Source of the DNA: Diphasiastrum complanatum
Taxonomy: Eukaryota; Streptophyta; Lycopodiopsida; Lycopodiales; Lycopodiaceae
DNA length: 64,000 nt
Direction of reading: 5' to 3'
Assembly: GCA_029204225.1 (NCBI GenBank)
Contig: CM055109.1
Span: 1,916,340-1,980,339 of the forward strand
A model generated the notes under the pieces. It saw nothing but the letters and a program-made list of their open reading frames with translations, was not told where the DNA came from and did no database searches. A program made the translations under genes and the position numbers. This document shows, one piece after another, positions 47,386 through 59,133 of this stretch (positions are counted from its first letter, which is position 1; the number at the start of each line of letters is the position of its first letter).

Positions 47386-47689
47386 CATGCATTAAAAGAC
47401 AAGCAAACTAAAAAATATACCTCAAAAATCTAATATTTACTCACAGAACAAGAAAACAATTATTCTATAAGCTAGTAGAATCAGGTTCTGTAAAAAGCTT
47501 ATCAAGCTATGAAAATAGCTCTTAGATAAATATGGTTAAGGAATTAAATACGCCCTGATTTCATGCTAGGGAAATGGAAGTATGGACCTCGACAATAGAT
47601 CGGACTGGTCGACAATCGGATCTCGACGATTCTACTATTGCGCGGAATCAGTGTTTGACTGATTCCCTCAGTGTGTGCACTACTACTAC

Positions 47690-47914
47690 TTCGGTAGATA
47701 AACACAAGATTAAAGTAGAGTTTTAAATGCGCGATTGTTTGCAGAAGCAGAAGAGCAGACAATCAAACAAAACAATAAGAATGTCAGATAAGAAGATCTA
47801 GTAGCAAAGCATACAATCCTGACAAGAACTCTGAACGCAAAAAAAGATAGTGATTGATTTTGATTAGCGTATAGAAATACACATCAATTTAATGCTATGA
47901 GCACAAGACAATAG
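47690..47914 (-). mobile_element. Fragment of a copia K LTR
   Basis: The complement matches 53,901-54,125 and, more distantly, the LTR-like DNA of element A at 9,560-9,640 (CTATTGTCTTG.GCTC...AGCATT). It is cut at 47,914 where copia F begins; on the right arm the LTR continues. Confidence 0.65.
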
Positions 47915-49358
47915 TAGTCTCTTTGCCATAGATTTTGGCAATCCAGTTGCTTTTCCTTCCTTGACCATTGATTTCATAGCCTTGGAGTTGGGATGTCCCA
48001 ACCTTTTATGCCATAGATGTTTTTAATGAACCTTGGTCTCATAAGCAACATCACATATGTTAGCATTCTCTCAAGGATCTAACTTGCAAAGCTTTCCAAA
48101 TCTAGACCCTCTAGATATCACCTCATTCTCCCTCAAGATTACACATTTGTCAACATGAAATTTGACATCCACACCACTATCAAACAAGTGTCCTACACTA
48201 ATGAGGTTCTTGGTTAGTTTAGGCACAAAAGGTACATCATGCAAACACAAAGACTTTGATTCCATTCAATGGAACACTACCTATCCCTTCAATCTTACAC
48301 TCTACATCATTAGCAATATAGACTTTTTGTACCTACATAAGGCATGAGACTTGTGAAAGAATTCCTAGAACTAGACATATGGGAACAAGCCCCACTATCA
48401 ATCCACCATACTTCTTCACTTTTGAAAGGGAAAGATGGAAAACTTGACATCATTAAAGAATCCTCCTATCACTCTCATTACCCTCACACTTCCTCATTAG
48501 TAAGGTTAGCTTGCTTGAACTGGTTCTTTTTTTTAAAAAACATTTGATGCATAGTGGCCTTTCTTGCCTCAAAAAAACCATTTGATCCTTGACATCTTCT
48601 TCTTTCCACTAGATATTGTAGCTTGTGAGCATTGATCCTCACCACCTTCTTTGGCTTTGTCCTTGTCCTTCTTGAAGTGCTATTGTTGTCCTTTGCCCTT
48701 GCCTCTTGACTTATCCTTGGAGAAGAGTGGTTTGTCATCTCCACCATCCTTCAATGAGAGTTTGTTGATCCTCGGCATCTTGCTCTCTTTCCTGCTTTAT
48801 TCATCAATTAGAACTCCTTGAAGAGTTTCCAATGATGGTAGCTCCTCCCTGATAGCATAAGTTTGAGCAATGTTTTCATATTCATCTCTTAGTCCATTAA
48901 GGACTACTTGAACAAGTTCACTGTTCTTTAGTGCATCTCCGATACATATTAATTCTTTGTGAAGATCTTTACCTCTCATGACATCACTTGAAGCACTCTC
49001 TCTACTCTCTGATAGCTTAGAAATATTTGATTTCTAAGTGTGAGCAATCTTGATGTGTCTTTGCTTCATAAATCGTTTTAAGCTGGATATTCCAAGCCTC
49101 CTTGGTTGTGGTGTAAGAACTAATTTCTTTTAACACTTCATTGGACACATTCATTTTTATAACATGAAGAGCAATTTTGGATCTCTTCTTGAACTCTTGA
49201 GCTTAATTAGGAGCTTCAGGTTCAACTTCAAATCCACACACAATGTCCATTACATCTTGTAGAACCAATAATGATTCCATTCTTATCTTCCAAATAGCAT
49301 AATTGGAAGATGTTAACCTCTCACCATGTTCCAAAAGAGCTGAACCCAAGGAAGACAT
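47915..49358 (-). pseudogene. Ty1/copia element F: gag, protease linker, start of integrase
   Basis: Gag opens at ATG 49,358 (MSSLGSALLEHGERLTSSNY then AIWKIRMESLL), with MDIVCGFEVEPEAP, HVIKMNVSNEVLKEI, RGKDLHKELICIGDALKNSE and ENIAQTYAIREELPSLETLQ. The zinc-knuckle region is broken near 48,560. Protease/integrase linker: HDVPFVPKLTKNLISVGHLFD and a GKLCKLD tail (48,265-48,071), then the integrase zinc-finger part HKRLGHPNSKAM (about 47,990). RT and RNase H are absent. Frameshifts are common. Confidence 0.85.
48449..49153. repeat. Second block of the inverted duplication (partner 58,428-59,133)
   Basis: The complement of this 705-bp gag segment of F equals 58,428-59,133 apart from scattered substitutions. 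Edges: similarity starts at TGAATGTGTCC and ends at TTCTTTAATGAT on the partner. Confidence 0.9.
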
Positions 49359-49636
49359 GTTCTCTTTGAGAGATTTCCTAGTAATGACAAAAAAGTGGAA
49401 TTGAATGTGTTGCTACTCGTTCTCAATCTAGGATCTAACTTGGAATGTTCATCCAACCTATTGAAAACTTGCAACTAACTATGTGATATCTTACTCACTA
49501 TAGGAATCAATCAACTTGAATCTAGATCTTGCCTCTATCTAGAGATGAAGCAGAAACAAGTTTTGATGTCAACTTCTACCTCGAGTTTCAAAAGATGAAG
49601 AATAGAGAATCTAATGTCATCACTATGAATAGCTTA

Positions 49637-49689
<53 letters not shown>
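49637..49689. repeat. (CT)n-(CA)n compound microsatellite
   Basis: About 12 CT units followed by about 15 CA units, roughly 0.4 kb beyond the 3' end of the F-box/kelch gene. Confidence 0.95.
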
Positions 49690-49693
<4 letters not shown>

Positions 49694-50102
49694 CCTTCCC
49701 AAATTTTTCATATCACATAATAAAAATATCACCCAAGGTTGAAGAAGAATCTATTATGTATGTGGGTTACAGCTCCATGTCTAATAATTCTTGAAAAGAC
49801 ATCAAATCCTTTTTGTTCAAAATCCTGGCATAAATATACCCACCATATTAGACTTGTGGGCAAATGAAATCAATAGGCAGACTTGTTCGGATTGAATGTG
49901 ATCACAGATGATATACTAGTCGACCGAACCTCATAAATGCATCACCGTTTGTCTACAGCTTTTGGGCATGGAATCTAAGGTCATGTACTAGATATCCGTT
50001 TGTTTGGAGACAGCGATGGTTGTGATTGTGAGCATCTCCTAGTTTTAAACTGCTGCATTGTAGAGTTGATGTTGGCTAGCAGATTGATCGGAGAGTGGAG
50101 TG

Positions 50103-51176
50103 TTAAGCTTGAACAATTGCACCAGCTCTGAACCAGGATTTTCCCAAATACAGAGTATGGCAGACAACTCGCTCTCCAATATTGAGCTGCTGTGTGCATG
50201 GCCGACCCATTTCGCCAGTAAGAATAAAGATCTCGTTTCCCATTCCAAAAGCTCTTTGAGATCTCTCATAGTAAGCAACTGTACATGATTGCCCTGATCC
50301 TACCCTCGTCCATTCACCCGATGCCTCGTCAAACTTGTAGAACACGTTCCTCGCGCTGTACGTGAAAATGGCTCTCTCTGTTGCCACTAGTTCCCCAGCT
50401 TCCATCTCGCTTGTCGCCAAGCGGCAGTCTTGTTGCCATGCATCTTCTTCAGGATCGTACACAAGAACAAGTTGTCTCTGCTGTCCTCTTGAGATGCCTT
50501 TTATGTAGAGCTTACCCTTGAAGACGACCTCGCCTTGGATCCGATCCAGCCCGAGGGGCATGTTTGCGACTTTCCTCCAAGTATGCGTCTGCAGATCGTA
50601 GGCCTCCATCGAAAGCTCCACTGCATCTGACTCGTTGTGACCGCCTGCAACGTAGAGTGTTTCACCTACTACTCCGGTAGCGAAGCACCGTCTTTTCACC
50701 TGCATAGAGCCTCCTCGCTTCCACTTGTTTGTGACCGTATCATATATCCAAACATCATTGGCAAGAAAGGTTTTACCTCCGATCAGAAGGAGATGCTGAC
50801 CGATTGCAGCGAACTTGTAGTCTTCCACACATGCTTCTTTGCACCATCCAAGAGCAGGCAGCGGAGCTCTGCACAATAACCGCTTAGAATTAAGATCGTA
50901 CATGCAGCACATGTTCCCGGTTGAGGAATGGTCCGTGAAAACCACAATCAGCCATGGATCCACCAGTTTCAGTTTTCGGCGCTCCTCATAGAACTTTGAG
51001 CTAAGCAAGACACGACGCCAAATTCTTGATACTCCTCTCATAACGCCATGGTAAGTGCGGGGGACTCTCAGAAGACATTCCATGGCAACATCATTGGGTA
51101 AACCAGGAATGAGACATTCATGCTTGACGAGATTCCCTACCTCAGATAATCTGTGTAGCCGCTTGCATCCCTCCAT
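50103..51176 (-). CDS. F-box/kelch-repeat protein (SCF substrate receptor)
   Basis: F-box/kelch proteins are substrate-selecting subunits of SCF ubiquitin ligases: the F-box binds SKP1, the kelch propeller binds the target. The single-exon ORF starts at ATG 51,176 (MEGCKRLHRLSEVGN); the in-frame GTG at 51,185 is not a plant start. The product has 357 residues. Residues about 20-65 form the F-box: CLIPGLPNDVAMECLLRVPR, then YHGVMRGVSRIWRRVLLSSKFYEERR. Kelch-type repeats follow with the usual GG plus W spacing: HLLLIGGKTFLANDVWIYDTVTNKW, TLYVAGGHNESDAVELSMEAYDLQTHTW, GKLYIKGISRGQ, VYDPEEDAW and FYKFDEASGEW. There is no signal peptide or membrane segment. Length and layout fit the plant F-box/kelch family, members of which control phenylpropanoid enzymes, wax synthesis and cytokinin signalling; the orthologue group cannot be chosen from sequence by eye. 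The frame is intact. Confidence 0.93.
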   Translation of the reverse strand: MEGCKRLHRLSEVGNLVKHECLIPGLPNDVAMECLLRVPRTYHGVMRGVSRIWRRVLLSSKFYEERRKLKLVDPWLIVVFTDHSSTGNMCCMYDLNSKRLLCRAPLPALGWCKEACVEDYKFAAIGQHLLLIGGKTFLANDVWIYDTVTNKWKRGGSMQVKRRCFATGVVGETLYVAGGHNESDAVELSMEAYDLQTHTWRKVANMPLGLDRIQGEVVFKGKLYIKGISRGQQRQLVLVYDPEEDAWQQDCRLATSEMEAGELVATERAIFTYSARNVFYKFDEASGEWTRVGSGQSCTVAYYERSQRAFGMGNEIFILTGEMGRPCTQQLNIGERVVCHTLYLGKSWFRAGAIVQA

Positions 51177-53290
51177 TAGAGTCACGCAGCAGCACTTTGT
51201 TAACCAATAAAAGCTTGCGAAGAAAGATAGACGGTTCTTAGGCCTGCCAAGGGAAGCCAGCTGTGGCTCTAAGCAAATTTATCTACCAAGGAGATTCTCA
51301 GATGCAGGACAGCAATTACAAGCACCCTTGTCCACTGTTGTCTTTCTTGCAGACCGACCAATCAATCAAAAACAAAAGCGTCAACCTTATGTTCAGACGT
51401 TATCACTCTGATATCATACATCTCAATTACTAGTATCTTACGGCATTCAACTTTTCAAGGAAACGATAGGTTAACGAGACAGAATCAAGTCTTCATCCTC
51501 CAGCTTGCAAATCACAGTACAGTCTGAAAATCTCATCCAGGACAACAAGCTGACGTGTAGCTCAGACAACATGTTCGCCAGGTGATATCAAAAACTACGT
51601 GACACATTTCCATTTCGCGTTATCGCAAATGTAATCTCGTTACACTAACAAAAACTCATCAGCATTGGAATTAAGCCATAACAAGGTGCGCAATGACCAA
51701 TGTTTATGGAAACATCAGACTAATTTCCATCCGCGATGAAAAGCTTCACGTCAATTCTCGATATTCCTGCAGAGATGTTGATGAGATCTGTTGTGAAATC
51801 GTCCGCACAGACAAAGGTCATGAAACAGCATCGCAAATCAAGCAGTCTACATCTGCTCTCATTTCAAATCTACTTTAATTTGCGAGTCGCTCCCACAATC
51901 TGCCACAGCGATGACAGGTGAAATCAAAACTCTTGGTGGGTTGCGCTCGCAGGTAATTTTGTCAAAGCTAAGCTCAAAATTCAAACGAAAACGTAATTTC
52001 TTTTGACATGATTTAAAAGCATCTTTACATTCTGACACGTTGTCAAAAGCATTCACTCAAAATTGTCCAAGCAGAAACCTTACCACGTGGTGGCAAATCC
52101 AACCCACATCTTCATCTAGAGACTTTCTTCCTACCTCCTTTGCTCAACACTTTTGTTGTGGGTTTGTTATGTTAATCGAAGCCTGATTTTACATTTTCGG
52201 GAAAGCTGATGTGTCACTACATTTGCTATCACAGCATGCACATGAAGATACCCAACCAACCATGCCCATTTGTAGATCCTTCTCATCTCTCATCTTTACC
52301 ATGGCCCACCTCACTAGTAGCCATTGTTGTGGAAACCTCTTTGGTGGGTTTCTCTCCAATTTCCTGTAATTTCTAGAAGAAGTCAAGTTTTCAATATTTT
52401 TGCCTTTTGAATCCTGAATCTCAAATTGCTGGTGGGAAAAATTATATTATATATTTATATTAACAGATTATTTCATTGAACCTATGTAACCCAAGCTTTA
52501 TATGGATCTACCTGCTTTACTACGAACATATTTCTTGCATTTGAAAACAATAAACAAAAATAATTTCATGCATTTTAAAAATTTGTTGGTTCTCTAAAAG
52601 TGAGCTTCTGGTAAGTTTTTTTACGAAGTTGATTTTTGGAGAATCTATACTTTGTCGGCTTTCCCCAACAATGTCACTAGCCCTTGCAAGCATGCACCAA
52701 TTCATGTGTCCCGTCCAATCAAAGTACAAACCAGACACATCACTATATACTCTTAAGATTTTTATTGCAATATAACAAGCATATTCCTGTGAACCCCCAA
52801 ACCTCGAGAGCGTGCTATGAAAGGATAGGAGCAATTTGCATACATGTTTCATGTTCAAAAATGTATGTTAGATTCCTTGAAATATGACAATGTGGCATTT
52901 TGAGAAAGTGCTACATAGCAAAATTTGAGTGTGTCGGGCCCAAACCACGATAAGTGTATCAAGATGTGAGGGGGCCACCCTTCCTCCAGAGTTGCACACT
53001 ATCTCTTACGCTCACTCGACCACTTCTGTACTAACCACGTGTTAGATCTGTCCATGATTGGTATCGAAACTTGGCAAGATCTATATGCTTTGACAATATC
53101 CAACAACGGAGAGTTTTAAATCTTAACGTGGCAATAAGAGGACGAGCTTGTCTGACCATGCTCACACTTTCATATCCTCGCATGCGCATGTTGCATAAGC
53201 ACAAATATATTTTCTCTCCCCAAACCTTCTAAGTTTTGGGCTCGCCGTTGGACACGTAGGAGCCCATCTTATGAACATTTGGCATAATCT
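51177..53290. other. Upstream region of the F-box/kelch gene; no gene recognised
   Basis: About 2.1 kb with only short ORFs and no clear transposon motif, one of the few such stretches in the window. It probably contains the F-box/kelch promoter (minus-strand gene) next to 51,177. CAAT- and TATA-like words occur (52,445-52,460 is AT-rich), but none is well placed enough to call. Confidence 0.4.
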
Positions 53291-54137
53291 GTTGGATTTA
53301 TCATCTCTACTCTCCTAAATCCCATGTTAATCTAGTTCCATTCACATTGTTGCAGTTTTACACGCATTGTCGCACAGTCTGCAGAAATACTCTATTATCG
53401 AAGACATGCAAGAGAGTGGCAGGCCGATCACTTATCAGGCAAACCGACTTGGCCGACATATCGGGGAAGCCCAACTTGGCCGACGTATCGAGGAGTCCGA
53501 CTTGTCACCTTGTCAGACATGTCGACTTACCCGACTTGTTCGACATATCGACTTATCAGCTATTCAACTCATTTGGCCATGTCAGTGACTCGCAATTGAC
53601 GTCCGAATAGTCGAAGCCTCCTCATGCTCCTTTCCTATACTCTGCAACCAACTTGACAATGACAATAGCCGCCACGATCTTCTTCTTGACGGCATAATGG
53701 CTCCATGCCATCTCTTTGTACACTCATCTACACATATTCAAATTGTATATAGTTGATCATTGTAATCAATTAATTATGCTGATAACGAGACACATTGTAG
53801 ATGCTTTTATGCATCGATTCTTTCTTCAGACTAATTATTAGTAATAAGCTCATAGGTTTTACAGAGTAGAGTTAGCTTCTTGAGCATGCGGTTTCGTTCG
53901 CTATTGTCTTGTGCTCATAGCATTAAATTGATGTGTATTTCTATACGCTAATCTGAATCAATCACTGTATTTTATTGCATTCAGAGTTCTTGTCAGGATT
54001 GTATGCTTTGCTACTAGATCTTCTTATCTGACATTCTTATTGTTTTGTTCGATTGTCTCCTCTTCTGCTTCCGCAAACAATCGCGCAATTAAAACTCTAC
54101 TTTAATCTTGTGTTTATCTATCGAAGTACTATCGTCC
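53291..54137 (+). mobile_element. LTR of copia K, longer copy
   Basis: Holds one unit of the 30-bp repeat of 19,255-19,379 (CGCACAGTCTGCAGAAATACTCT), a cluster of CGACTTGGCCGACATATCG-type direct repeats (53,440-53,570) and the CTATTGTCTTGTGCTC segment shared with element A. 53,901 onward is also in the left arm; 53,900 and below is not. It is truncated at about 54,137 by fusion with the element D RNase H. The start at about 53,291 (TGTTGGATTTATC) is tentative. Confidence 0.55.
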
Positions 54138-57100
54138 TTCAGGGACGCTGTTACATACCTATGTAACGAACAGTACTTCAGTGACTCCTATATGTCCATT
54201 CAGTGTTGGGGGCTAAATGGCAAGTTACCCTTGGATAAGAGGTGCCCTTAGAATTAAGGGTATGTACATTTGGATAAGGGCAAGCAAGTGACTATACCTT
54301 GGTAGGAGGTATGGAATCAAGATACCCTTGGATAAGGGAGGTACCCTTAGGATTAAGGGTATGTGCTTTTAGATTAAGGTACTAGTGTCCTTGGATAAGG
54401 GCAGGTAGGTGTCTATGCCTTGGTCGAAGGTATGGAAACTAGTGAGGTGTTAGAAAGCCGTTACCATGGGTGTTTTGGCTATTTTTCTAAACCTTGGTTG
54501 GGCCTCAACCTTGAATCATATCACTTTATTGGTCTTGGACCAAAGTATACAAGCACAACTTGGGCAATGGGACCTAGTAGGAGGGTGCACTTCCAAAGTG
54601 TCCATGAGTTTCCAACTCTCACAAGAAAGGCATTCAAAGAGTCATAGGTTATGGAAGAAGTTTCTTGACCATCCATAAGCCTATGAAGGTTCTTTAACTC
54701 CCCTAGGCCTCTCTCTTTCTCATTGGTTGTGCATGGAGCTCCGTAGTGTATTGGAGGGTGCCATTTGCCATCTATATGAGGGGAGGAGGCCGCCCATAGG
54801 AAAAAAGAGATATCTCTTTTGTTTGCTATGCTTATGCTCTAGTGTGGCTACTAGTCTATAGAGTGTTTTCTTGTGTGTAGTATGCTTAGGGTTTGGATCT
54901 TGCTTATGGTATGGGACATAAGTAGGATTTGGATCTTGAGTATGCTATGGTTTGTGGTGGCATGCTTGTGATTAGCTATTGGTTAGCAAGGGGGTGCTAG
55001 ATTAGCCAAGTTGTAGAATTGCATGTGCTAGTTAGCTATGGTTGGGTGGTCAATACTTGAGGCCACTTGTTATCTACCTTTGTGATTAAGATTAGGGACA
55101 CAGGTGGAGGAGAGATCCATGGAGGCTTAAAGATCCTTACTTGCAGGTGGAGGCATCCTAGCTTGGAGTTGGGGAGCATCTTGGAGCTTGCAGGTTACTT
55201 GGAGGACCTTTGGAGGAACTACCTTTGGATTAGGAGGACTTCTTGACTTCATTTGTAAAAGATGCCTAGCTTGCATCACTATAGGATTCAAGCTTGAATC
55301 CTGCATCTCAACAATAGCATAGCCCATAGTCCTTTGTGTTCTACAAGTATTGCAAAATCCTCTTGGCAATTTTCCAATGTGTCGAACTTGGATTGATGCT
55401 GAATTGGCTCAATTGAAATACCACGCAAGCAATGTCTGGCCTTGTATTGCCTGCCAAGTACATTAAAGAACTAATAAGCCTTTTGTAAGGCTTGTGCTGT
55501 ATTGTTTGTCGTTCTACATCATTTCTGAGACAGTCTTCATTTGTTTACACTATGCCAGGAAACATTGGAGTGTTCACTCCCTTGCAATCTCTTATGTTGA
55601 ATTCATCAATGATCTTCTGAATGTATCTTGATTGGTGTAAATATAATATCCCACGTTCAAGACCTTTGTCAATCTGCAAGCCCAGGTAGCACTTTGCTTG
55701 TCCTAGGTCCGATATTTCGAAGTGTTTTGAATTATCTGCCTTCACCTATGCAATCAAGTTGTCGCTCCTTAACAGAATCAGCGTGTCATCCACATATACA
55801 TCGATGATGATGATCTCGCCATCTATGATCTTTACATAGATGTTATAATCGGCCATCAAAGGCTGGAAGCCCAAGGATCTGAGAGCATGATCCTTCTTCT
55901 TATACCACTACCTCGCAGACTGTTTTAGTCCATAGATGCTTCTGTGCATTCTGTAGGCATAGTCAGCAAATGACTTATAGGTAAATCCTGATGGTTGGTC
56001 CATGTAGACCTCTTCTTTCAGCTCTCCATGTAGGAATGGTGTTTTCTTATATACAATGTGGATCTTTAGACTGTAGGCAACTGCATACGCAAACATTATG
56101 TGTATAGACGTGTGATTCACAATAGGAGAAAAGGTTTCAGTATAGTCAATTTGTTTCATCGAATTTGACATCTCTGATAGCTTTTACTTGATTAGTCTCC
56201 GGCATATAGATTCTGATGAATGATTGTCATATCCTACAAGGTATCTTGTCTCGACTTTCTCATCTAGCTTCTTGCGGATCTTGTCAAGAATGTGTGCATA
56301 TGCTACACATCCGAAGATTCAAATATGATCTAGGTTCGGCTTTTTACCCCACCACACTTCATGTGGACTAGTGTGAGAAACTCCCAATTTGCATGTCTTG
56401 TTCTATAGGTAGGTGGCTATACCTGCTACACCATTATGTTATGGTGTGTAGGTTGCAGTCCTCCTATGACGGATGCCTTTGCTATTGCAAAAATCAGCAA
56501 AGTGGTTGGAGATGTATTCTCCATCTCTATCGGTTCTGATATGCTTGACCTTCTTCTCTGTCCACTTCTCAGCCCAGTTTACATACACTGTAAACTTATC
56601 GAGAGCTTCAGACTTGTTGTGGATGAAGTAGATGACGAAAAACTTACCGAAGTCATCAATGAAGGTGATATAATATTTTGATTCTTCTACAAAGAGCACA
56701 TCAAAGGGTCCGTAGATGTCGGAGTGAATCAATTCCAGGAGCTCTATCGCTCTGAAGGAATCCCTGGTGAAGGGTGTACGTGGCATATTGCCTTTGTTGC
56801 ATGCTTTACAGGATGTTAGACTTGCATCTTTGATACTTACTCCTATGAATTCATCGTGCTTGCTGGCCTTGTATAGCACCATCGGGTTCATGTGACACAG
56901 TCTCCTTTGCCACAAAATGTCCATCGACTAATGGACATCATGAGCTTGCTCTGTCGGTAGGCGCACCTTCAGATGATATAAGTTGCCTTTGTGTTTTCCT
57001 CAAGTGATTAGGGTACTGGTGTTGGCCTCAACTATGTTGCATGCTTCATCGGTGAATGTCACACGCATGTCTACGTCTGCTATCCTAGCAACTGAAAGTA

Positions 57101-57563
57101 GATCTTTCTGCATTGTAGACATGTATAGGACATCATCCAATCTTCTGTCTCTGTTGTTGGTGTTTAACCACAACACTTCAGTTTCATTCACCTCGTGTCT
57201 TGATCCATCTACCAGGATTATATACCTAGAGGAATCAGTCTGTTGAAAGTCAGCCATGATCTCCCTTGTCGTCACAAAATGTGACATAGCTCCTAAGTCA
57301 AGAACGACTTCTTGAACATCGATTGTCAATATAGCACAAATGTCTGTACATAGATAAGCATTTGAGTTTCTATTAGATCTCTCTTCGACCATCTTCGAAG
57401 ATGTCGATTTCTCTACGTATGATGTGTTGTTGGAGCTCTCTTTTATGCCTTCAGTCTTCTTGTTCCATGGATTTCGATAGCAATCCATGGCTACATGACC
57501 CTTCTTGTGAAAATGTATGCACTTGATCTTTGGATTCATCCAACATTTTTCCACCGTATGTAC
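54138..57563 (-). pseudogene. Copia element D', inverted second copy of element D
   Basis: Gag knuckle to protease 57,554-57,000, integrase 56,924-56,439, RT 56,171-55,545, RNase H start to about 55,270, the 1.1-kb insert 55,266-54,161, then about 20 bp more of RNase H. Differences from D include a knuckle Cys changed to Phe (CIHFHKK), a new TGA after STLIT, and an in-frame 570-bp deletion that fuses the linker FDET region to the RT IDYTETF motif. The stops after EVH/DVH, ATYTP and SAR are the same as in D. Confidence 0.92.
54161..55266. mobile_element. Second copy of the 1.1-kb insertion in element D'
   Basis: Same insertion point, same flanks and about the same length as 44,450-45,551, in inverted orientation. 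Confidence 0.8.
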
Positions 57564-58427
57564 ATCAATGACCTGATCTCAATCCTACTGATAATGGATG
57601 TCTAACTATCATAATTCGAATGCCTACATTCTACTGTCTATTTTGGTTCTTTCTTTGATGCTTATCGATTGTAGATTATTACTAATCTAATCAAAGTAGT
57701 ACAAGGAATGAGATTGAGGATAATCCTACTGAAATCGACAAATTCAACAACACAACATCTACATTGAACAATGTGAATCCAACAAAGTGCTCATTACAAC
57801 TGTCACTCAACACTTGTAACAAGAACTCCTCAAGAAGTCAAGCACCAAGAAACATCAGATTGGAATGATATTGATCTACCACAAGGCCCTGCACATCTAC
57901 TTGATCTTAATCACAAAACCAAACTCTAAAGCGAAAGAATCGACAACAAAACCCATTCATACATTAGTACTCGAACTTAATGCATGAAAATGGAGCATAG
58001 ATGGAAATGCAATGGAGAGATATTCAAATTTCAATTCAACAACATTTCAATACAATATCACATGCGTGAAAATTTGTGGAGGAGGCCTCTATGTATACCC
58101 ACGAGTAAAGTGTAAAGTGTAATTGTTCACATGTATTAACTCATTTGACATTTAATTTTAGTATTTGTGATTATTGGGGTTTAATGGAGCTAGTATTTAT
58201 TTATTCGGACTCATTACTGAATGAACCTCATTTATTTGGACTTGACATTTTTCCGAATTCTTTGAAATGTCATTTATTTATCTAGGGTGGAATGGAAGGA
58301 GTGACTTATCTTGTTTGTCATCAAACTAAACTCATTTATTTGAATTTATTTCTTGCACTAATTAATTCAATATGGTTTCATTTTGTGAAATTGTATTTGG
58401 TTGCATCTCGTTTTTCCTCCATGAGTG
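57564..58427. mobile_element. Flank of D' with MITE-like end; no gene
   Basis: Inverted copy of 40,720-41,582. It runs up to the junction with the F' gag block at 58,427/58,428, where both sides share only GTG. Confidence 0.6.
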
Positions 58428-59133
58428 TGAATGTGTCCAATGAAGTGTTAAAAGAAATTAGTTCTTGCACCACAGCCAAGGAGGCTTGGAATATCCAGCT
58501 TAAAACGATTTATGAAGCAAAGACACATCAAGATTGCTCACACTTAGAAATCAGATATTTCTAAGCTATCAGAGAGTTGATGAGAGTGTTTCAAGTGATG
58601 TCATGAGAGGTAAAGATCTTCACAAAGAATTAATATGTATTGGAGATGCACTAAAGAACAGTGAACTTGTTCAAGTGGTCCTTAATCGACTAAGAGATGA
58701 ATATGAAAACATTGCTCAAACTTATGCTATCAGGGAGGAGCTACCATCATTGGAAACTCTTCAAGGAGTTCTAATTGTTGAATAAAGTAGGAAAGAGAGC
58801 AAGATGTTGAGGATCAACAAACTCTCATTGAAGGATGGTGGAGATGACAAAGCACTCTTCTCCAAGGATAAGTCAAGAGGCAAGGGCAAAGGACAACAAT
58901 AGCCGTTCAAGAAGGACAAGGACAAAGCCAAAGAAGGTGGTGAGGATCAATGCTCACAAGCTACAATATCTAGTGGAAAGAAGAAGATGTCAAGGATCAA
59001 ATGTTTTTTCTGAGGCAAGAAAGGTCACTATGCATCAAACTGTTTCAAGAAAAAGAACCAGTTCAAGCAAGCTAACCTTACTAATGAGGAAGAGTGTGAG
59101 GGTAATGAGAGTGATAGGAGGATTCTTTAATGA
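58428..59133 (+). pseudogene. Copia element F' gag fragment
   Basis: Inverted copy of 48,449-49,153: VNVSNEVLKEISSCTT, KTIYEAKTHQDCSHLEI, then (frame broken) RGKDLHKELICIGDALKNSE, and after a further shift the zinc-knuckle region CFFxGKKGHYASNCF (59,002-59,046, kept better here than in F). It begins inside gag at the D' junction and ends at 59,133 in front of an unrelated RT. Confidence 0.9.

Larger units (their letters stand above)
40720..47914. repeat. Left arm of a large inverted duplication (partner 53,901-58,427)
   Basis: Base-by-base comparison of the ends with the complement of the right arm gives matching limits 40,720/58,427 and 47,914/53,901, with near-identity by eye between. The arm holds a MITE-like flank, copia D with its 1.1-kb insert, the D 3' LTR, and LTR/RT fragments of copia K. 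The right arm lacks 42,996-43,565 and about 45,586-47,688. Confidence 0.9.
53901..58427. repeat. Right arm of the large inverted duplication
   Basis: Inverted copy of 40,720-47,914 with two deletions: 570 bp at about 56,150 (left 42,996-43,565) and about 2,103 bp at about 54,136 (left 45,586-47,688). 7,195 minus these gives 4,522 bp, against 4,527 observed, so the alignment is nearly free of other length changes. Confidence 0.9.
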
